Origin: Pelagicoccus sp. SDUM812005 | GTDB lineage: Bacteria > Verrucomicrobiota > Verrucomicrobiia > Opitutales > Opitutaceae | Assembly (NCBI RefSeq): GCF_031127875.1 | Contig: NZ_JARXIA010000021.1 | Location: 79,261 to 143,260 of the forward strand | DNA: 64,000 nucleotides | Direction: 5' to 3' | Shown: one piece after another, positions 24,771 to 33,968 of the stretch | Numbering within the stretch: position 1 is the stretch's first letter | Layout of the letters: each line of letters begins with the position of its first letter | Made by a program: the position numbers and the translations under genes | Notes under the pieces: model-generated | What the model saw: the letters and a program-made list of their open reading frames with translations, nothing else | The model's database searches: none | What the model was told of the DNA's origin: nothing

Positions 24771-27497
24771 ATGAAACCACTGATTCCATTTTTGACCCTA
24801 GCATTCACGTGCATTGCGCGCCTCGCCGCGACTCCGCAATCCCCCGTAGAGCTGAAACTTTCCGAGGGGTTTAAGAACCCTTTCGGCTTTTACGACGCCG
24901 CACCCAGCTTCTCTTGGCAACTCCCCGCTGACCCCCAAAGTACATCACAGACCGCCTTCGAAATCGTTGTCGCTAGCGACCTGAACCTTCTCTTTGCAAA
25001 CGCGGATCGTTGGAACTCCGGAAAAGTAGCGAGCGATCAATCCCTCTACATCCCTTACCACGGTGCCAAACTTTCCTCTCGAGAGCGAGTGTATTGGTCC
25101 GTCCGATACTGGAACCAACACGACGAAGTCTCTCCCTGGGCGGAACCCGCAAGCTTCGAGCTCGGCCTTCTCACCAACGACGACTGGCAAGCCAAATGGA
25201 TCGGCTTCCCAGGTCACGGCAAAAATGAGCGGACCCAATACGACACGCCCCTCTACCGTCCCGTCTATTTCCGCAAAGACTTCTCCGCCAAGGCCGACGT
25301 CGTCAACGCTCGTCTTTACATCACCGCCAAAGGCCTCTTCGAGGCCCACATCAACGGCCAACAAATCGGTCAAGACCGCATGGCTCCGGGCTGGACTCCC
25401 TACCACACCCGCGTCGAAACCCTCACCTACGACGTCACCAAAAATCTGGCGCAAGGCGAAAACGCCATCGGCCTCATCCTCGCCGAAGGCTGGTACGCCG
25501 GTCGATTCGGCCCTAAGCGCACCTGGGGCAACGAACCGCCTCCTGAAATCATCTGCCAACTGGAAATCGAGTACGCCGACGGCTCACAGCAAAAAGTCCT
25601 CACCGACAGCTCCTGGCTCGCCACCACCGACGGCCCGATCCGCACCTCCGGCATCTACGACGGCGAAACCTACGATGCAAATTACGAGATGCCGGGCTGG
25701 AACCGGCCTGGCTTCGCTGCCACCGATTGGATTCAATCCGTCGAATTTCCCATCGACTCCAAAATCCAACTACGCCCCAAGCGCCACTTCACCACCCGCG
25801 ACAAGCTCGAACTCACTCCGATCTCCATCTCCCAACCCGCGCCCGACACTATCGTATTCGACATGGGACAAAACATCGTCGGTGTGCCCCGGATCTCGTT
25901 GCCCATGAAGAAGGGCCAAACCCTTCGTACTCGAGTCGGCGAAGCCCTCAACCGCGACGGCACCCTCTTCACCGGAAACCTCGGCACCGCCAAGTCGATA
26001 AATAACTACACCGCCGCCGAAAACGGCATCGCCGAATGGCAACCCCAGTTTACCTTCCACGGCTTCCGCTACATCGAGGTAACGGGTCACGACAGCTCGC
26101 AACCGCCAGAATTCAGTTGGGTCAAAGGCGTAGTGCAATACACCGACTTCGAGGACACCGGCCACTTCGAAACCTCCGACGTCAACATCAACCAACTGCA
26201 AAGCAACATCCTCTGGGGCCTTCGTGGCAACTTCCTCGATATCCCTACCGACTGCCCGCAGCGCGCCGAACGCCTCGGCTGGACCGGTGACGCTCAGGTC
26301 TTTGCCCCTACCGCCCTCTTCAATTCCGACCTGCACGCCTTCTGGAGCGCTTGGCTGCAAAGCATGCGAGAGGAGCAGTACGACGACGGCCAAATCCCCG
26401 TCGTCATCCCAAACGCCACCGGGAAGTTTACCGAAACAGGATGGTCTGATGCTTGTACTATCATACCTTGGGAAACGTATTGGAGAACCGGAGACAAAAA
26501 GGTTCTCGAAGAAAACTACGACATGATGCTGCGCTGGCTCGACTACAGCGCCACCCACGTCACCGACGGCATCAGCACCCAACGCACCGTGGGCGACTGG
26601 CTTCAGCCGTATTCTCAGCAAAAAGACGAGCGACGCGGCGACACCGACAACTCCCTCATCTCCACCGCCTACTACGCTCGCTCCATCGAACTCACCCAAC
26701 GCACCGCCGAAGTCCTCGGAGACACGGGAAAAAGCAAGGAACTCAAAACCCTGCACACTTACGTCAAACAGGCGTTCCAAAAGCGATTCTTCGACTCCGA
26801 CGGCCGCCACACCGGAGCTTTCGAGACCCAAACCAGCTACTTGCTCGCTCTCGGCTTCAATCTGCTCTCGCCCGATATCGCTAAAAAAGCCGCCAACCAC
26901 CTCGTCCGCTCCTTAGAAAACGCCGACGGACACCTCCGTACCGGATTTTTGGGCACGCCGCTCCTCGCTCCGACCCTCGACAAAATCGGACGCCAGGACC
27001 TCGCATTCGATCTGCTCTTCAAGGAAACCTATCCCTCTTGGCTCTTTTCCGTAAGCCAAGGCGCCACTACTATCTGGGAGCGTTGGGACGGCTACACCCA
27101 CTTGCACGGCGTCAATAAAAGCCAAGGCTCGCTCAACCACTACGCCTACGGCGCCATCGGCGAATGGATGTACGAACGCGTCGCCGGTATCTATCCCCTG
27201 GAGGCCGGATACAAAAAAATCCGCATCGCTCCCCTCGTCGACAGTCATCTCACGTATTCAAAAGGTGCATACCAATCTCCCTACGGCCTCATCGAATCCG
27301 AATGGAAACTCAAAGACAACACTCTCCAGCTCTGGCTCACCATCCCACCCAACACCACCGCAATCGTCACTCTGCCAGAGCCCTACACTCAAAATGTCCA
27401 AGTAAGCGGCAAACCGTATCAGCTGGAGGCAAATTCAAGCCTACAGCTCGAACCGGGGACGTATCACCTAACAGCCTCTGGACCAGCCAGTCCGTAG
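24771..27497 (+). CDS. Exported alpha-L-rhamnosidase, family GH78 (GH78-4)
   Basis: The 908-residue enzyme has a signal peptide (MKPLIPFLTLAFTCIARLAA), an N-terminal fibronectin-like domain (about 28-135, PSFSWQL and YWSVRYW), beta domains with AHINGQQIG and GWYAGRFG, and a catalytic (alpha/alpha)6 domain. DCPQRAERLGWTGD gives D494, general acid E500 and the conserved Trp and Asp; TTIWERW gives base E770; LNHYAYGA gives H790. This set matches characterised GH78 rhamnosidases closely. It follows LacI-3, but its upstream site matches the LacI-1 operator, so regulation by LacI-1 is more likely than read-through. It should remove rhamnose outside the cytoplasm. Confidence 0.95.
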   Translation: MKPLIPFLTLAFTCIARLAATPQSPVELKLSEGFKNPFGFYDAAPSFSWQLPADPQSTSQTAFEIVVASDLNLLFANADRWNSGKVASDQSLYIPYHGAKLSSRERVYWSVRYWNQHDEVSPWAEPASFELGLLTNDDWQAKWIGFPGHGKNERTQYDTPLYRPVYFRKDFSAKADVVNARLYITAKGLFEAHINGQQIGQDRMAPGWTPYHTRVETLTYDVTKNLAQGENAIGLILAEGWYAGRFGPKRTWGNEPPPEIICQLEIEYADGSQQKVLTDSSWLATTDGPIRTSGIYDGETYDANYEMPGWNRPGFAATDWIQSVEFPIDSKIQLRPKRHFTTRDKLELTPISISQPAPDTIVFDMGQNIVGVPRISLPMKKGQTLRTRVGEALNRDGTLFTGNLGTAKSINNYTAAENGIAEWQPQFTFHGFRYIEVTGHDSSQPPEFSWVKGVVQYTDFEDTGHFETSDVNINQLQSNILWGLRGNFLDIPTDCPQRAERLGWTGDAQVFAPTALFNSDLHAFWSAWLQSMREEQYDDGQIPVVIPNATGKFTETGWSDACTIIPWETYWRTGDKKVLEENYDMMLRWLDYSATHVTDGISTQRTVGDWLQPYSQQKDERRGDTDNSLISTAYYARSIELTQRTAEVLGDTGKSKELKTLHTYVKQAFQKRFFDSDGRHTGAFETQTSYLLALGFNLLSPDIAKKAANHLVRSLENADGHLRTGFLGTPLLAPTLDKIGRQDLAFDLLFKETYPSWLFSVSQGATTIWERWDGYTHLHGVNKSQGSLNHYAYGAIGEWMYERVAGIYPLEAGYKKIRIAPLVDSHLTYSKGAYQSPYGLIESEWKLKDNTLQLWLTIPPNTTAIVTLPEPYTQNVQVSGKPYQLEANSSLQLEPGTYHLTASGPASP

Positions 27498-27858
27498 CGA
27501 ATCCCGAGCGCTTCCCGCAGGCCAAACTCCCCCGCATCCAGAACGACGTCACCACCCAGACAGGCTCTGTACAGACAGCATCTGGAAACACAGTGGAAAA
27601 CGGCAGCGCGAAGCTGGCTCAGCCTCGGCCCTGGGACGAAATCGCCTCTTAGATCACTGTCAAGCGATCGGGCCCGATGCGATCTGCCTTGATGCTCGAA
27701 TGCGAACTGCAAGGAAGCGCGATTTTCTTTTGGTGAGTTGCCGCGCTTTCGAAGTCGTAGCGAGTAAGACCTTTCCCGAACAGGTCTAGATCCAACACGA
27801 CCGCCACCGGACCAACGCGACTCAACCACCTATCCAGCAATCCCATTTATCAATCGTT
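27498..27858. other. Intergenic region before the sigma/anti-sigma genes
   Basis: This 361-base region follows GH78-4 and should hold the promoter of the ECF sigma factor. A 12-base palindrome ATCGGGCCCGAT is at 27666-27677 without a T-run. Two minus-strand frames cross it but resemble no known protein and overlap each other. CCTATCCAGCAAT at 27831 onward also occurs near 18755, before the TBDR-2 terminator. Confidence 0.4.
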
Positions 27859-28395
27859 ATGGCACTTCCGGACAAAAACGAGTGGTTCGAGGAGGAAATA
27901 GAACCTCACGAATCCTCACTGAAGGCGTGGCTTCGCAACCAATTCGGGATCGAACATATCATCGACGATATCGTTCAAATCGCCTACATGCGCGTCCTGA
28001 GAGCCCAGGACAAGGGAACAATCTCCTCACCCAAAGCCTACCTCTTCAAGACCGCCCGCAATGTCGCCATTGACCAACTCAAGGACCTGAAGAAACGCCA
28101 AGCCGAACCGTTGGAAAACCATACCAATATCGTCTATTTGGAAAATTGGGACAACGCGAAGGACATACTCGAACACCGAAACGAGGTCGAACTACTCAAA
28201 GCTTCCATAGCGGCCCTCCCCCAGCGCTGCAGAGAAATATTTGTGATGCGAAGGTTGCACGGCCTAACAAGCGCTGAAATATCGCGTAAATTAGGAATCT
28301 CTACGCACACGGTTTCCTCTCAATTGACCATTGGTCTAAAAAAGTGCACTGAATTCATAGAGCGGGCAACAAACCGGCCTAAGCGGCTGCAGTGA
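27859..28395 (+). CDS. ECF RNA polymerase sigma factor, FecI-like
   Basis: This 178-residue protein has sigma region 2 (about 20-85: DDIVQIAYMRVLRA, PKAYLFKTARNVAIDQL) and region 4 (about 115-165: LPQRCREIFVMRRLHGLTS, ISRKLGISTHTVSSQL). Such factors direct RNA polymerase to a small set of promoters when their anti-sigma factor releases them. The next gene is a FecR-type anti-sigma factor one base downstream, and the third is a receptor with an STN domain, so the three form a cell-surface signalling set as in fec systems and in carbohydrate loci of Bacteroidota. Confidence 0.95.
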   Translation: MALPDKNEWFEEEIEPHESSLKAWLRNQFGIEHIIDDIVQIAYMRVLRAQDKGTISSPKAYLFKTARNVAIDQLKDLKKRQAEPLENHTNIVYLENWDNAKDILEHRNEVELLKASIAALPQRCREIFVMRRLHGLTSAEISRKLGISTHTVSSQLTIGLKKCTEFIERATNRPKRLQ

Positions 28396-28396
28396 A

Positions 28397-29449
28397 ATGA
28401 GCAAAAAAGGTTATACTAAAATAGAAGACCAAGCAGCAGAATGGGCTTTAAAGATCGAAGACGGCTTAACCGTCTCGCAGGAAACCGAACTCGAAGCCTG
28501 GCTAAGGAAACATCCAGACGCTGAAAGCCAATTGGCAAGATTCCAGAAGTCATGGGAACGATTCGAAATCCTAGACCCTCAGCACTTCCCAATGGAAAGC
28601 TTGCATCCGGACGAAGCGCAAAGCGCTCCAAGCATCGGATTCTTCGCTAAGAAGTGGCGTTGGGCAATCGGAGCCGCAGCTGCTATCGCCATTTTTGGAA
28701 TCGGTCTTTCGCTCCACGAAAGGAGCCACCAGGAAACAGCCTATTCCATGCATACCTACCGCTATACGGAAGGTGACTTCTACGAGCTCGAGGACAGGTC
28801 GACGCTGGATCTGAATGACGGAGCGGTAGTGGAAAGCAAATACTCGGAAGATCGTCGCGAATTTTGGATAAAGAGCGGAGAGGCATACTTTACGGTAGCA
28901 AAAGACCCGGACCGTCCCTTCGACGTCTATGCGGGTGAGACGCGCCTGCGGGCGCTGGGCACCCAATTCAATGTCAGGTTCTACGATTCAGCTGTAGAAG
29001 TGCTCGTTACCGAGGGAATCGTATCGCTCTCCCTCTCAAAACCGAATGAGCTAGATACAATCGAGCAAAAATCGGATACAGAACAAGCGCATAAAAAGTT
29101 AATTCGAAACCAAAAAGCAGTCGTCCATCAAAGCGCCGACCACCAAAGCGGTTACGTCGTTGAAGAAATAGAAGAAGAGGAAGTCTCGGAAATCCTGCTA
29201 TGGAAACCAGTCACCTTGAAATTCGACTCTACCCCGCTCTCCGAGGTCGTCGCTCGCTTCAACCGCTATAACGACAATAAAATAGTAATCGCAGATGAAC
29301 GCATCGAGGCGTTGCAAATAGTAGCGACTTTCCGCTCCAACAAGATAGAAGGCTTTATCAACTTGCTTCAGGCTACCTCAAACGTAGTAGCTGAATACAA
29401 GGGAAACCAGATAATCCTCACGAGTAAAAACCGGGAGAGCCGACACTAG
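28397..29449 (+). CDS. FecR-type anti-sigma factor / signal transducer
   Basis: The 350-residue protein begins with a cytoplasmic FecR N-terminal domain (about 8-50: AAEWALKIEDG...ELEAWL, the sigma-binding part), then a membrane helix (about 77-97, WAIGAAAAIAIFGIGLSL). The periplasmic FecR domain (about 115-215) contains YTEGDFYELEDRSTLDLN, FDVYAGETRLRALGTQFNV and VLVTEGIVSL, and a C-terminal domain (about 270-345) resembles STN/secretin short domains (LSEVVARFNRYN, INLLQATSNV). It would relay a signal from the STN domain of TBDR-3 to the sigma factor. Translation is coupled to the sigma gene by a one-base gap. Confidence 0.93.
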   Translation: MSKKGYTKIEDQAAEWALKIEDGLTVSQETELEAWLRKHPDAESQLARFQKSWERFEILDPQHFPMESLHPDEAQSAPSIGFFAKKWRWAIGAAAAIAIFGIGLSLHERSHQETAYSMHTYRYTEGDFYELEDRSTLDLNDGAVVESKYSEDRREFWIKSGEAYFTVAKDPDRPFDVYAGETRLRALGTQFNVRFYDSAVEVLVTEGIVSLSLSKPNELDTIEQKSDTEQAHKKLIRNQKAVVHQSADHQSGYVVEEIEEEEVSEILLWKPVTLKFDSTPLSEVVARFNRYNDNKIVIADERIEALQIVATFRSNKIEGFINLLQATSNVVAEYKGNQIILTSKNRESRH

Positions 29450-29907
29450 GAAGCGCTAAATAGGGGAACAATAAACCGGCTCCTCTTTCGCTATGTCACC
29501 TTAAAGCGTGGCTCGAGTTCGAAGAAAACTCGATTCACCCCATTTTCAGTCCCTAACAGCCCCTCCGGAAAGGCGGACGCCGCAGATCGAGCATCACGCA
29601 CTGCGGCTCGCTAGGCTGCCGCTCTTCTCCGCGAGCTGGAAAAAAACGGGCTGCGGTACCCTTGCCAATCAGTCCTGGGCGGCAGCGGTTGCGGCGTTTT
29701 ATCATTTTTCTGTAGAATGCCTATCGACTCACCATCGATTTTGCCTACTCTTCGAGAATCCCTTTGCTCAATAAGAGACGAAACAGCGAGAACGTATCCC
29801 GTCGCCCAAAAGTCTAATTGCTGCTCTACCCCGCCTTCCAGAGAGCAAATTTTTTGATTTTTTCAAAAGTCCCCTTAGTGAGTTTAGGCTTTCTCAAAGT
29901 CTAGCTT
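29450..29907. other. Intergenic region before TBDR-3
   Basis: This 458-base gap is long for genes thought to act together, so TBDR-3 probably has its own promoter, possibly recognised by the ECF sigma factor. A weak operator-like AACGTATCCCG lies at 29791-29801. I see no gene; an 88-codon plus-strand frame at 29508-29774 resembles nothing. Confidence 0.4.
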
Positions 29908-32900
29908 GTGAACTCAAAACCTGACACGCCCCGCGCCCCATTTGTCAACCTCAGTAGAGGTCGTCTATTCCTACTCTGGATACTGATTGGGATGCTCGGT
30001 GTTGGAACGACGATACAAGCCACCCCTTTGGAAACAGAAAAGCAAAGCTACCGATTTTCAGTTCCCGAAGGTTCTGCAATTCGAACCCTGAAGAAAGCAG
30101 CCGAGCAATGCGAAATCGACATGCTGTACAGTCCGGACGTTGTCAAAGGCGTACGGACAGCCGCAGTGCAAGGTCGATTCACAATCGAGGAAGCTTTCGA
30201 TAAGATGCTGAAAGGCACCACCTTAGAACTCTATCAAGATTCGAATTCACAGGCATATGCGATCATAGTTCAACAGGTTTTATCAAACACCGATCATAGT
30301 ATTAACGATACTGCGATTGGAGAACCTAAAGCTAGAAAAAGTTCTATAATGCCCCCACTACCAACGAGATCAGATAAACAAGGATCCAAGAGGAAATCCT
30401 TTTTCCGCAATACAATTGCGGCCCTATCCGCCGCCGGCGTCTTCGCGACCGCGTCCGGCCAAGACGATGCGTCGAGCGATGGCGAAGATATCTTCGAGCT
30501 TTCTCCCTTTACAGTGGATGGCTCGAACACTGAAGGCTACCGAGCCTCTTCCACATTGGCCGGAACGCGTCTGAATACCAAGCTGAAAGACGTGGCCTCT
30601 TCGATCAGCGTCGTCACGAAAGACTTTCTAAACGACACAAGCGCGACCGACCTTAAGCAGCTGCTCGTCCACACCACCAGCACCGAAGTCGCCGGTCCGA
30701 TGGGCAACTTCGCGGACGATGCGGGTCGAAACAACGAAAGAGAATTCACCGAACGTCCCATTGAGATCAACGCCACCACTCGCGTAAGGGGATTGGCCGG
30801 AGCCACAATTACGCGGGAGTACTTTGAAAGCCTAATCCCGATGGACAGCTACAACACGGATAGCGTTACTGTGAATCGAGGAGCGAACTCGATCCTATTC
30901 GGAGTGGGCAGTCCGGCAGGTATCATCAACACCGGATTAATTGCACCCATTTTCGCTGACCAGAACAAGGTGAGCCTTAGCTATGGCTCCTACGGTTCGG
31001 TCCGCAGCAGCGTCGATGTCTCGCGGCTGATCAACGACAAACTAGCGGTTCGCTTCGCCGCGCTGTATGAGGATAATAAATACCAGCAGAAGCCGGCCTT
31101 CGAGCGCGACAAGCGCCTCTTCGCCACCCTCGCCTATCGCCCCACCCAAGATCTCACCTTCAAGTTGAATGCGGAGAACGGAAGGATCGACGCGAACCAG
31201 CCTCGCCAATTCGCTCCGGTTGACAGTTTGACCATGTGGTGGGATCCTTTGGCCCACCCCGAGGGATTAGTGAAGCCCGAGCACGATGCGATTGCGACTC
31301 CAGCGCTCAGTCCGTACGGCGCCTATTTCGGCCCCTTGGGTCCGATCGTAGGCCCACCCGTCATCTGGTCGGTTGCAGGCTCCGGAGAGGTCGACTCCAG
31401 CGTCAACCCCAGCAATGCGGAAGCTTTCCTGATATTTAGGCATCCGAATTTCACGCCGAGCGATTCTAGCGATAGAGAACTCCGCGCCTTTGCAACGCTT
31501 CGGGGCACAGGTCAGAATCAACGCTACTACAACAACGGCCAAAACGAGGCGATTGCCAATCAGTTCGCGAATCGATCAGTTTCGGACGAATCTATTCTAG
31601 ACTTCCGCAACAATCTGCTGGACGGGGACAACAAGGGGTCGAACATGGATTTCGAGTCCTTCAGCTTCACGGCCGAACAACTCTTCCTCGACAAGAAAGC
31701 CGGGATCGAAGTCGCCTTCGATTCGCAGTCGGTGGAGCTTTCGAGCCACTCCCTTTTCGGGGGAGCTCGCTCCTATAATCTACAGATCGACGTGAACACG
31801 GTCCTTCCGGACGGGAATCCCAATCCAAACTTCGGGCGCCCCATGATCTCCTGGAGCGGTGGAGACTGGGATGAGGCGACCACCGAAAGCGACACTTACC
31901 GGGCGACCGGATTTCTCAACCTGAATGCCACCGAGAAAATCGAAGGCTTCCTGGGCAAGGTTCTCGGCGACCACACGATTACCGGACTCTACGAACACCG
32001 GAAGGAGAAGAATGAATCGATGGGAGGCCTGCAGTACGCTTGGGGCGACGACTACGTCGAATTCAATCGCAAACCCGACGGCGCCCTCACCCTTGGCGGG
32101 ATTGGCAATGTGGGAAATAGAACCTTCCGCTCCGCAGGCGGAATCGTTTACCTTGGAGATTCGTTGAAAGACGCCGCCAGCCCCTCGAATGCCAACTTGA
32201 TCGAGCGCCTGCCTAAACTAAACGTCGGCAACTCCCGCAGCTTGCGAACGTACAGCTACAACGACGACGCCTGGGTAACGAGAGACTTCGGCATTATCCA
32301 AAATCCAATTACAAGCGCGGGCCTTAACCGCCTGGAACGTACCTCTAAAGCGATTATCTTTAACAGTCGTTTCCTCGAGGACCACTTGATCGCAACCTAC
32401 GGTTGGAGAGACGACGAAGTTAAATCGTTCGCGCTGGACGGCGTGCCGCGCGGAAGCGATGGAGCGGTATTGCTGGACGATCCATCCTTCGTTGCAACCC
32501 CAAGCGGTGATCCCTACCAAGATACAACATTCTCCTGGGGAGTCGTCGCCCATATGCCCCGTTCCATTGTCGATAAGCTCGGTCCAATCAATCGGCTAAG
32601 CGTCCACTACACGGAAGCGGAAAACAGGGTTGCAAGCAATCGCGTGAGGCATGACTTCTTCGACAGAGCGCTCAGCGCGCCTCTCGGAGAGACGAAAGAG
32701 TACGGCGTCTCGGTCGCGCTATACGAAGACAAGCTTTCAATCCGGGCGAACGTATACGAAACCGTTCAGTCGCTCAGAAGCGATAGCTCCCTCAACGGGC
32801 TTACCGGTATCATCGGTCAGGAATCCCGCTTCATCAACCAAATCGAAGACGTGATTGCTGTGAATCCCGGAAATCGCGCTGATATCGAATTGCTGCGCGA

Positions 32901-33678
32901 TTACCCTGACTTTCCTCAAGTCATCAAAGAGGCGTGGAACATCAAGAAGGATTCCAACGGATTGCTAGAATTCGACGCTCCGGACAACCTGTCGGTGACT
33001 AGCGACGGAGTCTCCAAAGGCTTCGAGCTCGAGATGGTTGGCAACCTGACATCCAATTGGACTATTTCCATGAACGCTGCCAAGCAAGAGGTCACTCGCG
33101 AAAACAGCGCGCCCGCCGTTGCTGAGTACCTCTACGGTGATATCAACCGGGCTGCAGTTTGGGAAGATAGCGCCTTCGGACGGTTTAACTTCAATCCAGC
33201 AAACAATGTAACGATTGGAGAGCAGATGGACACCTACACTTCCAGCTTGCAACTGGCGCAAATGCAGGACGGTTCCACATCCGTTGACCAGGTTCGCGAG
33301 TGGAGATTCAATGTCTTCACCAACTACAAGTTCGCCGATGACAGTTCGCTCAAAGGCTGGACCGTTGGCGGCGGAGCGCGTTGGCAGGACGAGGTCGCGA
33401 TCGGATTCCCGCAGATCTTTGATACGCAGCTCGGCGAATACAGGCCGGACGTGACAAGCCCTTACTTCGGTCCGGATCAGCTAAAAGTCGACGCATTCGT
33501 CCGCTATAAACGTAAGCTCTTTGAAGATCGCGTCGACTGGACCATCCAGTTGAACATCAACAACGCCCTCGACGAAGACGACCTAGTTCCCGCGGTCGCA
33601 AACCCAGACGGCAGTTTCCCAGTCTTCAGCATCCCAGCGGAGCGCACCTTCACGCTCAGCTCCACCTTTGATTTCTAG
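29908..33678 (+). CDS. STN-domain TonB-dependent transducer receptor (TBDR-3)
   Basis: Translation most likely starts at GTG 29908 and gives 1256 residues. A first signal segment (about 17-37, LFLLWILIGMLGVG) precedes an STN domain (about 47-122: YRFSVPEGSAIRTLKKAAEQ, FTIEEAFDKMLKGT), which in FecA-type receptors contacts FecR. Then comes a linker and, at about 161-185, a second signal-peptide-like stretch (KRKSFFRNTIAALSAAGVFA), followed by EDIFELSPFTV (193-203), the plug (LNTKLKDVASSISVVT, NRGANSILFGVGSPAGIINT) and a barrel ending STFDF. An in-frame ATG at 30349 would produce an ordinary receptor using the second signal. It follows the sigma/FecR pair and has its own terminator. Confidence 0.93.
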   Translation: MNSKPDTPRAPFVNLSRGRLFLLWILIGMLGVGTTIQATPLETEKQSYRFSVPEGSAIRTLKKAAEQCEIDMLYSPDVVKGVRTAAVQGRFTIEEAFDKMLKGTTLELYQDSNSQAYAIIVQQVLSNTDHSINDTAIGEPKARKSSIMPPLPTRSDKQGSKRKSFFRNTIAALSAAGVFATASGQDDASSDGEDIFELSPFTVDGSNTEGYRASSTLAGTRLNTKLKDVASSISVVTKDFLNDTSATDLKQLLVHTTSTEVAGPMGNFADDAGRNNEREFTERPIEINATTRVRGLAGATITREYFESLIPMDSYNTDSVTVNRGANSILFGVGSPAGIINTGLIAPIFADQNKVSLSYGSYGSVRSSVDVSRLINDKLAVRFAALYEDNKYQQKPAFERDKRLFATLAYRPTQDLTFKLNAENGRIDANQPRQFAPVDSLTMWWDPLAHPEGLVKPEHDAIATPALSPYGAYFGPLGPIVGPPVIWSVAGSGEVDSSVNPSNAEAFLIFRHPNFTPSDSSDRELRAFATLRGTGQNQRYYNNGQNEAIANQFANRSVSDESILDFRNNLLDGDNKGSNMDFESFSFTAEQLFLDKKAGIEVAFDSQSVELSSHSLFGGARSYNLQIDVNTVLPDGNPNPNFGRPMISWSGGDWDEATTESDTYRATGFLNLNATEKIEGFLGKVLGDHTITGLYEHRKEKNESMGGLQYAWGDDYVEFNRKPDGALTLGGIGNVGNRTFRSAGGIVYLGDSLKDAASPSNANLIERLPKLNVGNSRSLRTYSYNDDAWVTRDFGIIQNPITSAGLNRLERTSKAIIFNSRFLEDHLIATYGWRDDEVKSFALDGVPRGSDGAVLLDDPSFVATPSGDPYQDTTFSWGVVAHMPRSIVDKLGPINRLSVHYTEAENRVASNRVRHDFFDRALSAPLGETKEYGVSVALYEDKLSIRANVYETVQSLRSDSSLNGLTGIIGQESRFINQIEDVIAVNPGNRADIELLRDYPDFPQVIKEAWNIKKDSNGLLEFDAPDNLSVTSDGVSKGFELEMVGNLTSNWTISMNAAKQEVTRENSAPAVAEYLYGDINRAAVWEDSAFGRFNFNPANNVTIGEQMDTYTSSLQLAQMQDGSTSVDQVREWRFNVFTNYKFADDSSLKGWTVGGGARWQDEVAIGFPQIFDTQLGEYRPDVTSPYFGPDQLKVDAFVRYKRKLFEDRVDWTIQLNINNALDEDDLVPAVANPDGSFPVFSIPAERTFTLSSTFDF

Positions 33679-33713
33679 AGCGAGTAGTTAAGCTCCTTTT
33701 CAAAATGCTTCTC

Positions 33714-33744
33714 GCCCGACACCTTTTCCGGTGTCGGGCTTTTT
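33714..33744 (+). terminator. Intrinsic terminator of TBDR-3
   Basis: GCCCGACACC pairs perfectly with GGTGTCGGGC over ten bases with a 6-base loop and is followed by five T. It lies 35 bases after the TBDR-3 stop codon. Confidence 0.95.
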
Positions 33745-33857
33745 CATTGCAACGCGCAACCTGCCACCGGATCGAGAGGCGAATCCCCCTTTCCCACAAG
33801 CCACCCCACTCTCCTGCTTCGAGCTGCCAGAATAGAATTCCTTGGCCGCCCCGCAAT

Positions 33858-33869
33858 CGATATGTATAG
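33858..33869. promoter_or_regulatory. Putative LacI-type operator before the BNR_4/sulfatase cluster
   Basis: CGATATGTATAG matches CGATACGTATCG at 10 of 12 positions and lies 100 bases before the BNR-1 start. Confidence 0.35.
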
Positions 33870-33968
33870 ATTACGCGACTAGCAATTTCGTGGAAATCCG
33901 CTGCTGATCTGAAATACTCACACTTTTGCGAAGCCCAGTACCCTCCGGGCCCAACCACCCCTCACAAA

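Noticed and set aside
25770..26900. Open frame of 376 codons antisense to GH78-4
   Set aside because: It overlaps the catalytic domain of a clear GH78 gene and shows no recognisable motif.
27649..27846. Small minus-strand gene between GH78-4 and the sigma factor
   Set aside because: The 65-codon frame has no ribosome site or family similarity I can see, and a longer frame overlaps it in another phase.
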